Source: Sphingosinicellaceae bacterium (GTDB lineage Bacteria; Pseudomonadota; Alphaproteobacteria; Sphingomonadales; Sphingomonadaceae). From it: DNA of 64,000 nucleotides. The DNA lies in NCBI GenBank assembly GCA_019285715.1, contig CP079108.1:496001-560000 (forward strand), in the 5' to 3' direction. Both the position numbers and the translations under genes were made by a program. Below are positions 45,612 to 54,571 of the stretch, piece after piece (the stretch's first letter is position 1; each line of letters begins with the position of its first letter). Under the pieces are notes generated by a model. The model searched no databases and was not told where the DNA came from. It worked only from the letters and a program-made list of their open reading frames with translations.

Positions 45612-47060
45612 TCAGCTGTCGAGCAGCCGGGTCAACTGCGCGACGTCGCCGTCGAGCTCGGGATCCTTGGCGCGGAGCTCGTCGATGCGCTTGACCGCGT
45701 GCATGACGGTGGTGTGGTCGCGCCCGCCGAAACGCCGCCCGATCTCCGGCAGCGAGCGCGGGGTCAGCTTCTTGGCGAGGTACATCGCGACCTGCCGCGG
45801 TCGCGCCACCTCGACCGCCCGCCGCGCCGAAAGCAGATCGGTCAGCTTGAGGCCGAAGTACTCGGCGACCTTGCGCTGGATATCGTCGATCGTGACCTTC
45901 TTCTCGTGGGCGCGGAGCAGGTCGGCGAGCGTCTCGCGCGTAAACTCGATGGTCACCGGCTTGCCGACCAGCCGCGCGTAGGCGACGACGCGGTTGAGCG
46001 CGCCTTCCAGCTCGCGGACGTTGGCGGTGATCTTGCGCGCCAGGAAGTCGATGACCTCGGCTGGCACCTCGACGCCGTGCATCGCGGCGGCCTTGCTGTG
46101 CAGGATGTTGAGGCGGAGCTCGTAGTCGGCGGCGTTGATGTCGGCGACCAGCCCCCACGCCATCCGGCTGAGGATGCGCTCCTGGATGCCCTCGAGGTTC
46201 TGGGGCGAGCGGTCGGCGGTGATCACCAGGCGCTTACCGGCGCTGATGATCTCGTTCATCGTGTGGAAGAATTCTTCCTGTGTCGATTCCTTGCCGGCGA
46301 TGAACTGCACGTCGTCGATCATCAGCAGGTCGACCGAACGCAGCCGCTGCTTGAAGCTGATCGTGTCCTTGGCGCGGAGCGCGGCGAGGAACTCGACCAT
46401 GAACTTCTCGGCCGACAGATAGGCGACCTTGGCGTTCGGCTCACGCGCGATAAGCTCGCCACCGATGGCGTGCATGAGGTGGGTCTTGCCGAGGCCCGTG
46501 GTGCCGTGGAGGAACAGCGGATTGAAGCTGACCGGGCCACTGCCCGCCAGTGTCTGCGCGGCATTGTAGGCGAGTTCGTTCGACTTGCCGACGACGAAGC
46601 TGTCGAAGCTGTAGCGGGGCTCGAGCGGCAGCCCGATGCAGGGGGTGGACTGCTGGCTGAGCGGTGCTGCGGTGGCGGGTAGCGGGGCAGGCGCGACATC
46701 GCTCCGCACCGCCAGCGCGATGTGGCGGACGCCGGGCAGCTGGGCAATCCAGTGCGTCCGCAGGCGCTCGAGGAAGTTGCTCGACACCCAATCCGCGAGG
46801 AAGTGACTCGGGGCCGCGAGGTGCACCGTGTCACCGTCGACGCCAACCAGCGCCAGCGGCCGCAGCCACGATTCGAAGGTCGGGACGCCACACTCGTCGC
46901 GGAGCGCAGAAAGGATATTGGTCCAGGCGGTAGCGGCACGCGGGCTGGGTACTAGGCGCGCGGGCTCGGGGCGGGCGGCGGCGAACAAGGCGGAAGCACG
47001 GGGCCCGGCATCGGTGAAGCGCGGTGCCCGCGCGCCTGGCATCAACGATGCATTCGTCAT
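45612..47060 (-). CDS. dnaA: Chromosomal replication initiator DnaA
   Basis: A 482-residue AAA+ initiator that binds and melts the replication origin. Domain I contains WTNILSALRDECGVPTFESW (about residues 46-65). Walker A is LFLHGTTGLGKTHLMHAI (about 182-199), Walker B is DLLMIDDVQF, and the C-terminal DnaA-box-binding helix is GGRDHTTVMHAVKRIDEL. The ATG at 47060 gives TNASLMPGARAPRF; a longer frame to 47192 has no ribosome site. Neighbouring rpsT is the usual alphaproteobacterial arrangement. Confidence 0.97.
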   Translation of the reverse strand: MTNASLMPGARAPRFTDAGPRASALFAAARPEPARLVPSPRAATAWTNILSALRDECGVPTFESWLRPLALVGVDGDTVHLAAPSHFLADWVSSNFLERLRTHWIAQLPGVRHIALAVRSDVAPAPLPATAAPLSQQSTPCIGLPLEPRYSFDSFVVGKSNELAYNAAQTLAGSGPVSFNPLFLHGTTGLGKTHLMHAIGGELIAREPNAKVAYLSAEKFMVEFLAALRAKDTISFKQRLRSVDLLMIDDVQFIAGKESTQEEFFHTMNEIISAGKRLVITADRSPQNLEGIQERILSRMAWGLVADINAADYELRLNILHSKAAAMHGVEVPAEVIDFLARKITANVRELEGALNRVVAYARLVGKPVTIEFTRETLADLLRAHEKKVTIDDIQRKVAEYFGLKLTDLLSARRAVEVARPRQVAMYLAKKLTPRSLPEIGRRFGGRDHTTVMHAVKRIDELRAKDPELDGDVAQLTRLLDS

Positions 47061-47499
47061 GGACAGATTCGCCGTCAAATCGCTCTGTCCCACTCCCCAA
47101 CCCACCGTCGAACGCCTCCCAGCCGCCGGTCGCTGGTGCGACCGGTCATTGTCAAAATCCCTGCCGGTTCGGGCACGGCACTCTACGATCATAACTCCAC
47201 GAACGCAGAGCTTCAGACGCAGACACAGGCCTTCCGGCCCGCGTCTTCACGGTGTTTTCGTCCCGAATCGATTGGGAAGTTTCCCCCCGCGGCGCTTGGC
47301 CGTCGACCCACTAAGCACCCTTCAAAAATGCCGATCAAGGGTCCGAATCTGCGCGAAACTGAAATAAAGTCGTTGACACGAAAAGGCGTGATTTTTCGGC
47401 AAATGTTGCCAAATCGTTGATGTTTCGTGACGTATACGTGACGGTCGTCAAGATTCGACTAACGTCACAAGAAACCTAAGCTATTGCTTCCAAACGAAA
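47061..47499 (-). other. dnaA upstream region with palindromes
   Basis: These about 440 bp precede dnaA on its coding strand. They contain GGCAAATGTTGCC (47398-47410) and CGTGACGTATACGTGACG (47426-47443), both near-perfect palindromes suitable as dimeric-regulator sites, and an AT-rich part between them. I see no cluster of TTATCCACA boxes, so this is not evidently the replication origin. Confidence 0.5.
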
Positions 47500-47524
47500 A
47501 AGGCCGCCCGACTCGGGCGGCCTT
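47500..47524 (-). terminator. Rho-independent terminator of rpsT
   Basis: A 12-bp perfect stem with AAGGCCGCCCGA as one arm, a one-base centre (in practice a GACTC loop), and a run of A on the plus strand (T on the transcript) after it. It lies 26 bp past the rpsT stop. Confidence 0.85.
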
Positions 47525-47549
47525 CAAAATTGAAGCTGAATGGCTTCGT

Positions 47550-47813
47550 TCAGGCGAGCGCGGCGACCCGCTTCGACAGGCGCGAGATTTTACGGCTGAC
47601 GGTGTTCTTGTGCAGGACACCCTTCGAGACGCCACGCATCATCTCCGGCTGGGCCGCGGCAAGCGCTGCGACGGCGGCTTCCTTGGCGCCGGTCTCGATC
47701 GCCGACTCGACCCGCTTGACGAAGGTGCGGATGCGGCTGACCCGCGCCTTGTTGATCTCGGCGCGGCGATCGTTGCGGCGGATGCGCTTTTCAGCTTGCG
47801 GCGTATTGGCCAT
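47550..47813 (-). CDS. rpsT: 30S ribosomal protein S20
   Basis: An 87-residue basic ribosomal protein starting [20 protein letters not shown], ending [14 protein letters not shown], with the usual long helices and Lys/Arg richness. It binds 16S rRNA early in 30S assembly. The start at 47813 is fixed by the family N-terminus. It lies between dnaA and the enoyl-CoA hydratase and has its own terminator. Confidence 0.97.
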   Translation of the reverse strand: MANTPQAEKRIRRNDRRAEINKARVSRIRTFVKRVESAIETGAKEAAVAALAAAQPEMMRGVSKGVLHKNTVSRKISRLSKRVAALA

Positions 47814-47949
47814 TATCGTCCTCAAGAAACCAGGTTCGCACCGGACCCAACCGATGCCGCGGCACGGAGTGACCCCCGAACCGGAAGGCGGCGTCACTAT
47901 AGGCGGCAGAGCCTGTCGTCAAGGCTCGGCGTACACGCGCGCCTCGATC

Positions 47950-48726
47950 CTAGCGGTGTGTAAATGCTGCCGGCCGCTTGTCGATGAATGCCGCCATGCC
48001 TTCCTTCTGGTCCGCCGTCCCGAACAGGCCGTGGAACAGGCGGCGCTCGAAGCGGACGCCCTCGCTCAGCGTCGTCTCGAAGGCGCGGTTGACCGCCTCC
48101 TTCGCGGCCAGGACCGACAACAGACCGTAGCCGGCGATCTGCTCGGCGGTCTTCATCGTCTCCGGCAGCAGTTGGTCGCCCGGATAGATCCGCGCGACCA
48201 GGCCGATGCGCAGCGCTTCCGCTGCGTCGATTAGGCGACCCGTCAGGATCAGGTCCATCGCCACCGCCTTGCCGACCGAGCGCGTCAGCCGCTGCGACCC
48301 GCCCGAGCCGGGGATGACGCCGAGCTTGATCTCGGGCTGGCCGAACTTCGCCGCCTCGCTGGCGAACGCCATGTCGCACATCATCGCGAATTCGCAGCCG
48401 CCGCCGAGCGCGAAGCCGTTGACCGCGGCGATCGTCGGCTTGCGGGTCCGGGTCAGCTCCTCCCAGGTCGCGGTGATGAAGTCCTCGCCGTAGACGTCGG
48501 CGAAGCTCTTTGGGGCCATTTCCTTGATGTCGGCACCCGCCGCGAACGCCTTGCCCGCGCCGGTCAGCACGATGCAGCCGATGCCCGCGTCGGCGTCGAG
48601 CTCGCGCAGGCCCTCGCCGATCTCGCTGGTCAGGCGGTGGTTGAGGGCGTTCAGCGCCTCGGGCCGGTTGAGGGTAATGACCCCAACGCGGCCGACACGC
48701 TCGAGAATGATCGTCGAATAGGGCAT
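47950..48726 (-). CDS. Enoyl-CoA hydratase
   Basis: A 258-residue crotonase-fold enzyme hydrating 2-enoyl-CoA in beta-oxidation. The oxyanion and catalytic regions are complete: [11 protein letters not shown] (about residue 62), [19 protein letters not shown] (Glu, about 104-122) and [20 protein letters not shown] (second Glu, about 130-149). The start [19 protein letters not shown] is at 48726. The position between rpsT and mutM is conserved in sphingomonads. Confidence 0.94.
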   Translation of the reverse strand: MPYSTIILERVGRVGVITLNRPEALNALNHRLTSEIGEGLRELDADAGIGCIVLTGAGKAFAAGADIKEMAPKSFADVYGEDFITATWEELTRTRKPTIAAVNGFALGGGCEFAMMCDMAFASEAAKFGQPEIKLGVIPGSGGSQRLTRSVGKAVAMDLILTGRLIDAAEALRIGLVARIYPGDQLLPETMKTAEQIAGYGLLSVLAAKEAVNRAFETTLSEGVRFERRLFHGLFGTADQKEGMAAFIDKRPAAFTHR

Positions 48727-48730
48727 TGGA

Positions 48731-49543
48731 TTACCTCTGGCACCAGCTGCAAAAGAAGCTCGATCGCCCGCTCTGGACGATGCGCTTGATACTGTGACCG
48801 TCGCGCGGGCAGGGCAGCCCCTCGCGGCCATAGACTCGGAAGCTCTTCTGGAAATAGCCCAGCGTGCCGTCAACCTGTGCAAAGTCACGTAAAGTCGAGC
48901 CGCCGGCCTTGATGGCGTCTTCCAGCACGATAGGGATCGCGGCGGCGAGAGCCTTGATCTTGGCGGCTGGCACCATGCCACCCGCCTTGGCTGGGTGGAT
49001 GCGGGCGCAGTTGAGCGCCTCGCAGACGTAGATGTTGCCCAGCCCGGCGACGACGCGCTGGTCGAGGAGCAGGGCTTTAACCGGCGCGATGCGGCCCTTG
49101 AAGGCGGCGCGCAGGTGGGCGGTCAGGTCGGCTCCCAGCGGCTCGGGGCCGAGTGCGGCGAGGGCCGGGTAAGCATCCAGCTCCGCGGTCGGCACGAGGT
49201 CGAGCGATCCGAAGCGCCGGGCATCGTTGAACGCCACGACATGCCCGTCGTCGGTCGTGAAGACGGCATGGTCGTGCTTCTCGATCTCGGTCGGATCGAG
49301 CCGCATCCGCCCCGACATGCCGAGGTGGAAGATCAGCGTGTCGTCGCGGTCGGTGGCGATCAGTCCGTATTTGGCGCGGCGCGAGAGCCCGGTGATCCGC
49401 GCGCCGACGAGCCGCTGGACGAGGCCGTCGGGGAAGGCGCGGCGCAGGTCGGCACGGTGAAGCTCGACTCGTGTCAAGCACCGCCCGTCGAGCACACGCC
49501 GCAGCCCGCGCACCGTCGTCTCGACTTCGGGAAGTTCGGGCAT
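48731..49543 (-). CDS. mutM: Formamidopyrimidine-DNA glycosylase
   Basis: A 270-residue bifunctional glycosylase/lyase removing 8-oxoguanine and formamidopyrimidines. The N-terminal [17 protein letters not shown] supplies catalytic Pro1 and Glu2; the Lys is in SRRAKYGLI; the H2TH region includes [15 protein letters not shown]. The C-terminal zinc finger reads [11 protein letters not shown] ... FFCSWCQR: three Cys plus a His where the second Cys is usual, probably still a Zn site. Start is at 49543, divergent from ubiE by 58 bp. Confidence 0.95.
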   Translation of the reverse strand: MPELPEVETTVRGLRRVLDGRCLTRVELHRADLRRAFPDGLVQRLVGARITGLSRRAKYGLIATDRDDTLIFHLGMSGRMRLDPTEIEKHDHAVFTTDDGHVVAFNDARRFGSLDLVPTAELDAYPALAALGPEPLGADLTAHLRAAFKGRIAPVKALLLDQRVVAGLGNIYVCEALNCARIHPAKAGGMVPAAKIKALAAAIPIVLEDAIKAGGSTLRDFAQVDGTLGYFQKSFRVYGREGLPCPRDGHSIKRIVQSGRSSFFCSWCQR

Positions 49544-49601
49544 CCCCTGCGTCCTATGACCGGTTTGCCCCTCTGCCAAGCCTCGGCTAGACCCCGCGAC
49601 C

Positions 49602-50348
49602 ATGAACGAGCCCGTTTCCCACGACACAGTCAGCTTCGGGTACGAACAGGTGCCGCGCGAGGAAAAGACCGCCCGCGTCGGCGAGGTCTTTGCGAGCGTG
49701 GCGAAGCGCTACGACCTGATGAACGACCTGATGTCGGGCGGCCTCCACCGCGGCTGGAAGGACGAGTTCGTCCGGATGCTGAAGCCGCGTCCCGGCGAGC
49801 AGATCCTCGACATGGCCGGCGGCACTGGCGACATCGCGTTTCGGATGGCCGCCAAAGGGGCGGCGGTGACTGTGGCAGACATCAACCCGGCTATGCTCGA
49901 GGTCGGCATCGAGCGCGCCGCCAAGCGCGGCCTGACCGGCCTCGTCTGGCAGGAGCAGAACGCCGAGACGCTGACCGCGCCGTCGACCAGCTACGACGCC
50001 TACACCATCGCCTTCGGCATCCGGAACGTCACCGATATCCCCGCCGCGCTGAAGGAAGCGCACCGGGTGTTGCGCTTTGGTGGGCGGTTTTTCTGCCTGG
50101 AGTTCTCGACCACCGAATGGCCCGGCTTCGGCAAGATCTACGACCAGTATTCCGAGAAGCTCGTGCCCCAGATCGGCAAGTACGTCGCGAAAGACGAGGC
50201 GTCGTATCGTTACCTGATCGAGAGCATCCGCCGCTTCCCGCCGATGGGCGAGTTCGCGGGGATGATTGCAGCGGCCGGGTTCGCGCAGGTCAAGGCGCGG
50301 CCGATCCTGGGCGGCCTGGTCGCGATCCACAGCGGCTGGAAAGTTTGA
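49602..50348 (+). CDS. ubiE: Ubiquinone/menaquinone C-methyltransferase UbiE
   Basis: A 248-residue SAM-dependent enzyme that C-methylates the demethoxy/demethyl quinone ring in ubiquinone synthesis. It starts with the VSFGYEQVPREEKTARVGEV block and FASVAKRYDLMNDLMSGGLH; the SAM motif is QILDMAGGTGDIAFRMA (about residues 67-83). FGIRNVTDIPAALKEAHRVL is the family signature. It heads a run with ubiB and gltX on the same strand. Confidence 0.96.
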   Translation: MNEPVSHDTVSFGYEQVPREEKTARVGEVFASVAKRYDLMNDLMSGGLHRGWKDEFVRMLKPRPGEQILDMAGGTGDIAFRMAAKGAAVTVADINPAMLEVGIERAAKRGLTGLVWQEQNAETLTAPSTSYDAYTIAFGIRNVTDIPAALKEAHRVLRFGGRFFCLEFSTTEWPGFGKIYDQYSEKLVPQIGKYVAKDEASYRYLIESIRRFPPMGEFAGMIAAAGFAQVKARPILGGLVAIHSGWKV

Positions 50349-50495
50349 GCATCTCCCACGCTCCGCAGGGGAGAGAGCGAGAGACGCGCCACTTGGCGCG
50401 GCCCGGGGAGAGGGACGTCTTTCGGCTTACGCCGGTCGGGCTTACTCGGCACATCCCCACCCCTCCCTCTCCCTGGTCGCTGAAGGGCGACCTGT

Positions 50496-50517
50496 CCCTC
50501 CCCCCCAGGGGGGAGGG
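50496..50517 (+). promoter_or_regulatory. GC hairpin covering the ubiB ribosome site
   Basis: The arm CCCTCCCCCC (50496-50505) pairs perfectly with GGGGGGAGGG (50508-50517), leaving a two-base loop. The right arm contains the only Shine-Dalgarno sequence (GGAGGG) just before the ubiB ATG at 50521, so the folded form would hide the ribosome site. Confidence 0.6.
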
Positions 50518-50520
50518 TAG

Positions 50521-52068
50521 ATGACCTCGTCCCTGACCCATGCCGTCCGCCTCGCGCGCTGGGGCCGCATCCTCGGCAAGCACGGCGCGCTGCGGCCGGT
50601 CGAAGCCGACCGCAACGCGCCCGCCGGGCTGCGGCGGCTGGCGTGGGCGATGCGGTTGGGGACTTTCGCTCCAAAGATTCCCGAATATGCCCGCGCCTTC
50701 GAGGCGATCGGTCCGGCCGCGATCAAGCTCGGACAAGCGCTCGCGACCCGCGCCGACCTGATCGGCATCGATGCGGCGCACGACCTGTCGCGGCTGCAGG
50801 ACTCGCTGCCGCCGGTCGGCTTCGAGGTTATCGAGGCGGCGCTCGTCGATGCGTACGGCGGCCCTTGGCAGCGGCTGTTCACGAGTATCGACCCGGTTCC
50901 CGTCGGGGCGGCGTCGATCGCGCAGGTCCACCGCGCCGTCACGACCGACGGGCGGACGGTGGCGATCAAGATCCTCCGCCCCGGCATCGAGCGCGCCATC
51001 ACAGAGGCGATCGACACTTACGAATGGGCGGCCGCGCACGTCGAGAAGCTCGGCGGCGAGGCCCAGCGGCTGCGGCCCCGCGCGGTCATCGCCAGCTTCA
51101 AGTCGTGGAGCCTCGCCGAGCTCGACCTGCGCCGCGAGGCCGCGTCCGCGTCCGAGCTCGCCGCCTCGATGCAGGCCGAGCCAGAATTCTTCGTGCCCGG
51201 CATCGACTGGGCCCGCACCACGCGCCGGGTCCTCACGATCGACTGGATCGACGGCGTCAAATTGTCGGATGCTGCCGGGGTCGCAGCGCTCGGCCTCGAC
51301 CGGAAGCGGCTGGCTGCGACGCTGGTCCGGAGCTTCCTGCGACAGGCGATCGCCGAGGGGTTCTTCCACGCCGACATGCACCAGGGCAATCTGTTCGTGC
51401 TTCAGGACGGGCGGATTGCGGTCGTCGACTTCGGCATCATGGGCCGTCTCGACCGGCGCGCTCGCGTCTACCTCGCGGAGATTCTCTACGGGCTGATCAC
51501 CGGCGACTACAAGCGCGTCGCGGAAATCCACTTCGAGGCGGGCTACGTGCCGCCGCACCACGATGTCGGCGAGTTCGCCACCGCGCTGCGCGCTGTCGGC
51601 GAGCCGATCCGGGGCCTGCCGGTACGCGACATCTCGATCTCGGACATGCTCGACGGGCTGTTCTCGATCACCCGCAGCTTCGAAATGGCGGTCCAGCCGC
51701 ACCTGCTGCTGCTCCAGAAGACGATGGTGATGGTCGAGGGGGTCGCACTCAGCCTCGATCCGCAGGTCAACATGTGGGAGGTCGCGGCGCCGTTCGTCAG
51801 CGACTGGATGCGCGACGAACTCGGTCCCGAGGCGCGGCTGGCAGACAGCTTCGTCCGCAATTTTCGGGCGCTTCGCGAGCTGCCGCGCGTGCTGCGCCAG
51901 CTGATCGACAAGGTGCCCGTCGAGGGCGCAGCCCCCGCGACGGCGAAGCTCGTCGAGGAAGCCCCCGAGGTGAAGGTCCGCGCCCGGGTGGTCGGCGGCG
52001 GCGTGTGGACCTGGCTGGGCGGGGCGGTGCTCGTCGCGATCGGGGTCGGCGTCGGGGCACTGCTGTGA
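50521..52068 (+). CDS. ubiB: UbiB, atypical kinase/ATPase of ubiquinone synthesis
   Basis: A 515-residue ABC1/ADCK-family protein needed for the ubiquinone-synthesis complex. It shows the KxGQ-type block AAIKLGQALATRADLI (about residues 63-78), the Ala-rich nucleotide loop VGAASIAQVHRAV, HADMHQGNLFVL and VVDFGIMGRL, and two C-terminal hydrophobic segments with WTWLGGAVLVAIGVGVGALL. The stop overlaps the gltX start (GTGA). Confidence 0.95.
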   Translation: MTSSLTHAVRLARWGRILGKHGALRPVEADRNAPAGLRRLAWAMRLGTFAPKIPEYARAFEAIGPAAIKLGQALATRADLIGIDAAHDLSRLQDSLPPVGFEVIEAALVDAYGGPWQRLFTSIDPVPVGAASIAQVHRAVTTDGRTVAIKILRPGIERAITEAIDTYEWAAAHVEKLGGEAQRLRPRAVIASFKSWSLAELDLRREAASASELAASMQAEPEFFVPGIDWARTTRRVLTIDWIDGVKLSDAAGVAALGLDRKRLAATLVRSFLRQAIAEGFFHADMHQGNLFVLQDGRIAVVDFGIMGRLDRRARVYLAEILYGLITGDYKRVAEIHFEAGYVPPHHDVGEFATALRAVGEPIRGLPVRDISISDMLDGLFSITRSFEMAVQPHLLLLQKTMVMVEGVALSLDPQVNMWEVAAPFVSDWMRDELGPEARLADSFVRNFRALRELPRVLRQLIDKVPVEGAAPATAKLVEEAPEVKVRARVVGGGVWTWLGGAVLVAIGVGVGALL

Positions 52069-53417
52069 CCGTCACCCGCTTTGCCCCGAGCCCGACCGGT
52101 CGCATCCACGCCGGCAACGTCCGCACCGCGCTGGTCAACTGGCTCGCGGCGAAGGCGGCCGGTGGCGAATTCATCCTCCGCGTCGACGACACCGACCTTG
52201 CGCGGTCGGAGGAGCGCTATGTCGACGCCATCCACGCCGACCTCGGCTGGCTTGGGCTGGTCCCCGACCGCAGCATCCGCCAGTCGGAGCGGTTCGCGCT
52301 GTATCAGGCGGCGCTCGAACGTCTCGCCGCCCAAGGCCGCGCCTACCGTGCCTACGAGAGCGCGGTCGAACTCGACATCAAGCGTAAGGTCCAGGCGTCG
52401 CAGAACAAGCCCCCGGTCTACGACCGTGCCGCGCTGGCGCTGACCGAAGCTGACCACGCGCGTTTCGCGGCCGAAGGGATCACCCCGCACTGGCGCTTCC
52501 GGCTCGACATCGCTGTACCCGTTGTCTGGAACGATGCCATTCGCGGCGAGTGCCACGTTGACCCCGCTTCGTTGAGCGACCCGGTCGTTCGCCGGGCCGA
52601 CGGGACGTGGTTGTACATGCTGCCATCGGTCGTCGACGACATCGATCTCGGCGTCACGCTGCTCGCGCGCGGCGAGGACCATGTCACGAACTCCGGCGTC
52701 CAGCTGCAGATGTTCGCCGCGCTCGGAGCCACGCCGCCAAAGTTCGCGCATCTCGCGCTGCTGACCGGCGCGGACGCCGCGCTGTCGAAGCGGCTCGCCT
52801 CGGAAGGAGTCGATGCGTGGCGGGCTGCGGGTATCGAGCCGCAGGCGGTCGCGGCGCTGCTCGCCCGCATCGGCACCAGCGAGTCGGTCGAGCCGGTCAG
52901 CAGCCTCGACGCATTGGTCGCGGGTTTCGACTTTGGACATTTCAGCCGGGCGACGGCCCGCTTCGCCCCCGACGAGTTGGCCCAGCTCAACGCCCGCACC
53001 GTCCACCTGCTCGACTTCGCTGCTGTCCGCGGTCGCCTGCCCGACAGCATGACCGAGGCAGCATGGCTGGCGGTGCGCGGCAATCTTGCGACCGTCGCCG
53101 AGGCTGCCGCGTGGTGGCAGGTCGTCGCGGGCGAGATCGAGCCTGCAGTCGCTACCGACGATCGCGCCTTCATCGCCGAAGCCCGGGACGCCCTCGCTGC
53201 CCTGCCGTGGGAGGGCGACGTCTGGCACGCTTGGACCGGGACGCTCAAGGCGGCGTCGGGGCGCAAGGGCCGCGCGCTGTTCCAGCCGCTCCGCCAGGCG
53301 CTGACCGGGCGCGACCACGGTCCCGAGATGGCGGCGCTGCTGCCGTTGATCGGGCGCGACGCGGCATTGGCGCGCTTGTCGAGCGCCGCCGGTAGCTTAT
53401 CTTCGCCTGAGACCTAG
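52065..53417 (+). CDS. gltX: Glutamate-tRNA ligase
   Basis: A 450-residue class I aminoacyl-tRNA synthetase charging tRNA-Glu (and, in alphaproteobacteria, often tRNA-Gln as the first step of indirect Gln-tRNA formation). The HIGH-like motif is RFAPSPTGRIHAGNVRTA, and the KMSKS-like motif is ALSKRLASEG. The GTG at 52065 overlaps the ubiB stop and puts the class I motif at the N-terminus. An in-frame open stretch reaching back to 50643 is inside ubiB and rejected. The unusual ubiB-gltX coupling is worth noting. Confidence 0.94.
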   Translation: MTVTRFAPSPTGRIHAGNVRTALVNWLAAKAAGGEFILRVDDTDLARSEERYVDAIHADLGWLGLVPDRSIRQSERFALYQAALERLAAQGRAYRAYESAVELDIKRKVQASQNKPPVYDRAALALTEADHARFAAEGITPHWRFRLDIAVPVVWNDAIRGECHVDPASLSDPVVRRADGTWLYMLPSVVDDIDLGVTLLARGEDHVTNSGVQLQMFAALGATPPKFAHLALLTGADAALSKRLASEGVDAWRAAGIEPQAVAALLARIGTSESVEPVSSLDALVAGFDFGHFSRATARFAPDELAQLNARTVHLLDFAAVRGRLPDSMTEAAWLAVRGNLATVAEAAAWWQVVAGEIEPAVATDDRAFIAEARDALAALPWEGDVWHAWTGTLKAASGRKGRALFQPLRQALTGRDHGPEMAALLPLIGRDAALARLSSAAGSLSSPET

Positions 53418-53429
53418 CCGGAGCCCGCC

Positions 53430-53771
53430 GTGTCGTATCTCAATCCCAACGCTGCCGAGACGCGCCGGATGCGGCTGCTGGTCGGCAGCGGTGCCGTGCT
53501 GGCGACGGTGCTGATCGGCCTCGGCTTTTACGCCGGCGGCGGTGCCGAGCGTCTGGAGCGCGTCGAGAACATCATTTACGTCAACAGCTGGGGCGCCAAC
53601 CGGACGCGCCAGGACGCACTCGACGACCGTAGTCGTGAAGCCGCAGACCTCGCCCGGCGACTGCAAGCATCGCGTGCCTACATTTCTTCGCTCCCGCCCG
53701 AAAAACGTAAGCTGGCGCAAGCCGAATATGATCGTTATCTTGCAGCACCGGCAAAGGACCGGGTCAACTAG
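53430..53771 (+). CDS. Hypothetical single-span membrane protein, 113 aa
   Basis: A GTG start (ribosome site GGAGC) gives SYLNPNAAETRRMRLLVGSG, one membrane helix (about residues 17-37, AVLATVLIGLGFYAGGGAE), then a soluble helical tail with YVNSWGANRTRQDALDDRSR and LPPEKRKLAQAEYDRYLAAP. I recognise no named family. It lies 12 bp after gltX and may be co-transcribed. Confidence 0.65.
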   Translation: MSYLNPNAAETRRMRLLVGSGAVLATVLIGLGFYAGGGAERLERVENIIYVNSWGANRTRQDALDDRSREAADLARRLQASRAYISSLPPEKRKLAQAEYDRYLAAPAKDRVN

Positions 53772-53871
53772 GCTGACGTCTTAATCGTTTCGAAACCTGT
53801 TATGATCGTTTCGGCGTCGTGACGGACCGCAAAAACCGGCAGGCGCGTGGCAAACTCTTGGGAGGGTCGTC

Positions 53872-54539
53872 ATGTACTACGCCAGTGCGGGTCCCGCGAG
53901 CCGCCGTAATCCAGCCGGTCTCGCCGTCACCGTCGCGCTTCACGCGGCTTCGTCGCCGCAGCGCTGATCGGCTTCGGGGTCGTCACCCCCGATCCACAAT
54001 TGTTCCGATCGATCCCGACGACGCAGATCCCCGACACGCCGCCGCCTCGGACCAACGCGGAGGTTCCAAAGACGATCTTCGACAAGGTCGTCGTCTCGGT
54101 GCCCGAACCCGTGATCAACCAATTCGACACGCCCAAGGCCGACGACACGGTGCCGCTGACCCTCGATCCCACTGGCGGTGTCGACGGCGATATCATCGCG
54201 GGGCTCTCGGGCGGCACGGTCGAAATCGTCAAGCCGCCCGCTGGCATCACCCGCAGCGCCGCGATCGACCCGCGCTACCGTGCCGACTTCGAGGCACCGT
54301 ACCCGCCCGCGTCGCAGCGCCTCGGCGAGGCCGGGACCGTCGTCGTGCGGGTCGTCGTCGGCATCGACGGGCGGGTCGTCCGCGCCAGCATCGCGCAATC
54401 GAGCGGCTTCCCCCGTCTCGACGACGCAGCGCTCAAGCGGGCGCTGGCCAAATGGCGCTTCGTACCCGCGCTGCGTGACGGCGCGCCAGTCGAGGCGGAG
54501 CGCGAGGTGCCGGTTACCTTCCGCCTTCTCCAGGGTTAG
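53872..54539 (+). pseudogene. TonB-like energy transducer, frameshifted near the N-terminus
   Basis: The ATG at 53872, with a strong GGAGG ribosome site, starts YYASAGPASRRNPAGLAVTV and ends prematurely at SSPQR. One extra G at about 53947 would restore the membrane segment GFVAAALIGFGVVT and join the downstream frame, which has the TonB C-terminal domain: YPPASQRLGEAGTVVVRVVV and AALKRALAKWRFVPALRDG. The protein would normally couple the proton gradient to outer-membrane receptors. An internal ATG at 54000 cannot supply a membrane anchor. Either the gene is broken or the base is a sequencing error. Confidence 0.8.
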
Positions 54540-54571
54540 CAGCCGCCGCGCTTGTCGCCTAAGCAGGGGCG

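Noticed and set aside
47061-47549. Replication origin next to dnaA
   Set aside because: No cluster of DnaA boxes is visible and in alphaproteobacteria the origin is often elsewhere.
50643-52064. In-frame 474-codon extension upstream of gltX
   Set aside because: Lies inside ubiB and has no synthetase similarity; the class I motif starts right after the GTG at 52065.
51543-53318. Long antisense frame (591 codons) opposite ubiB and gltX
   Set aside because: It is a shadow of two well-identified genes in high-GC DNA, with no ribosome site and no coherent protein character.
54000-54539. Independent TonB C-terminal gene starting at 54000
   Set aside because: It would lack a membrane anchor and ribosome site; the anchor is encoded just upstream in a shifted frame.
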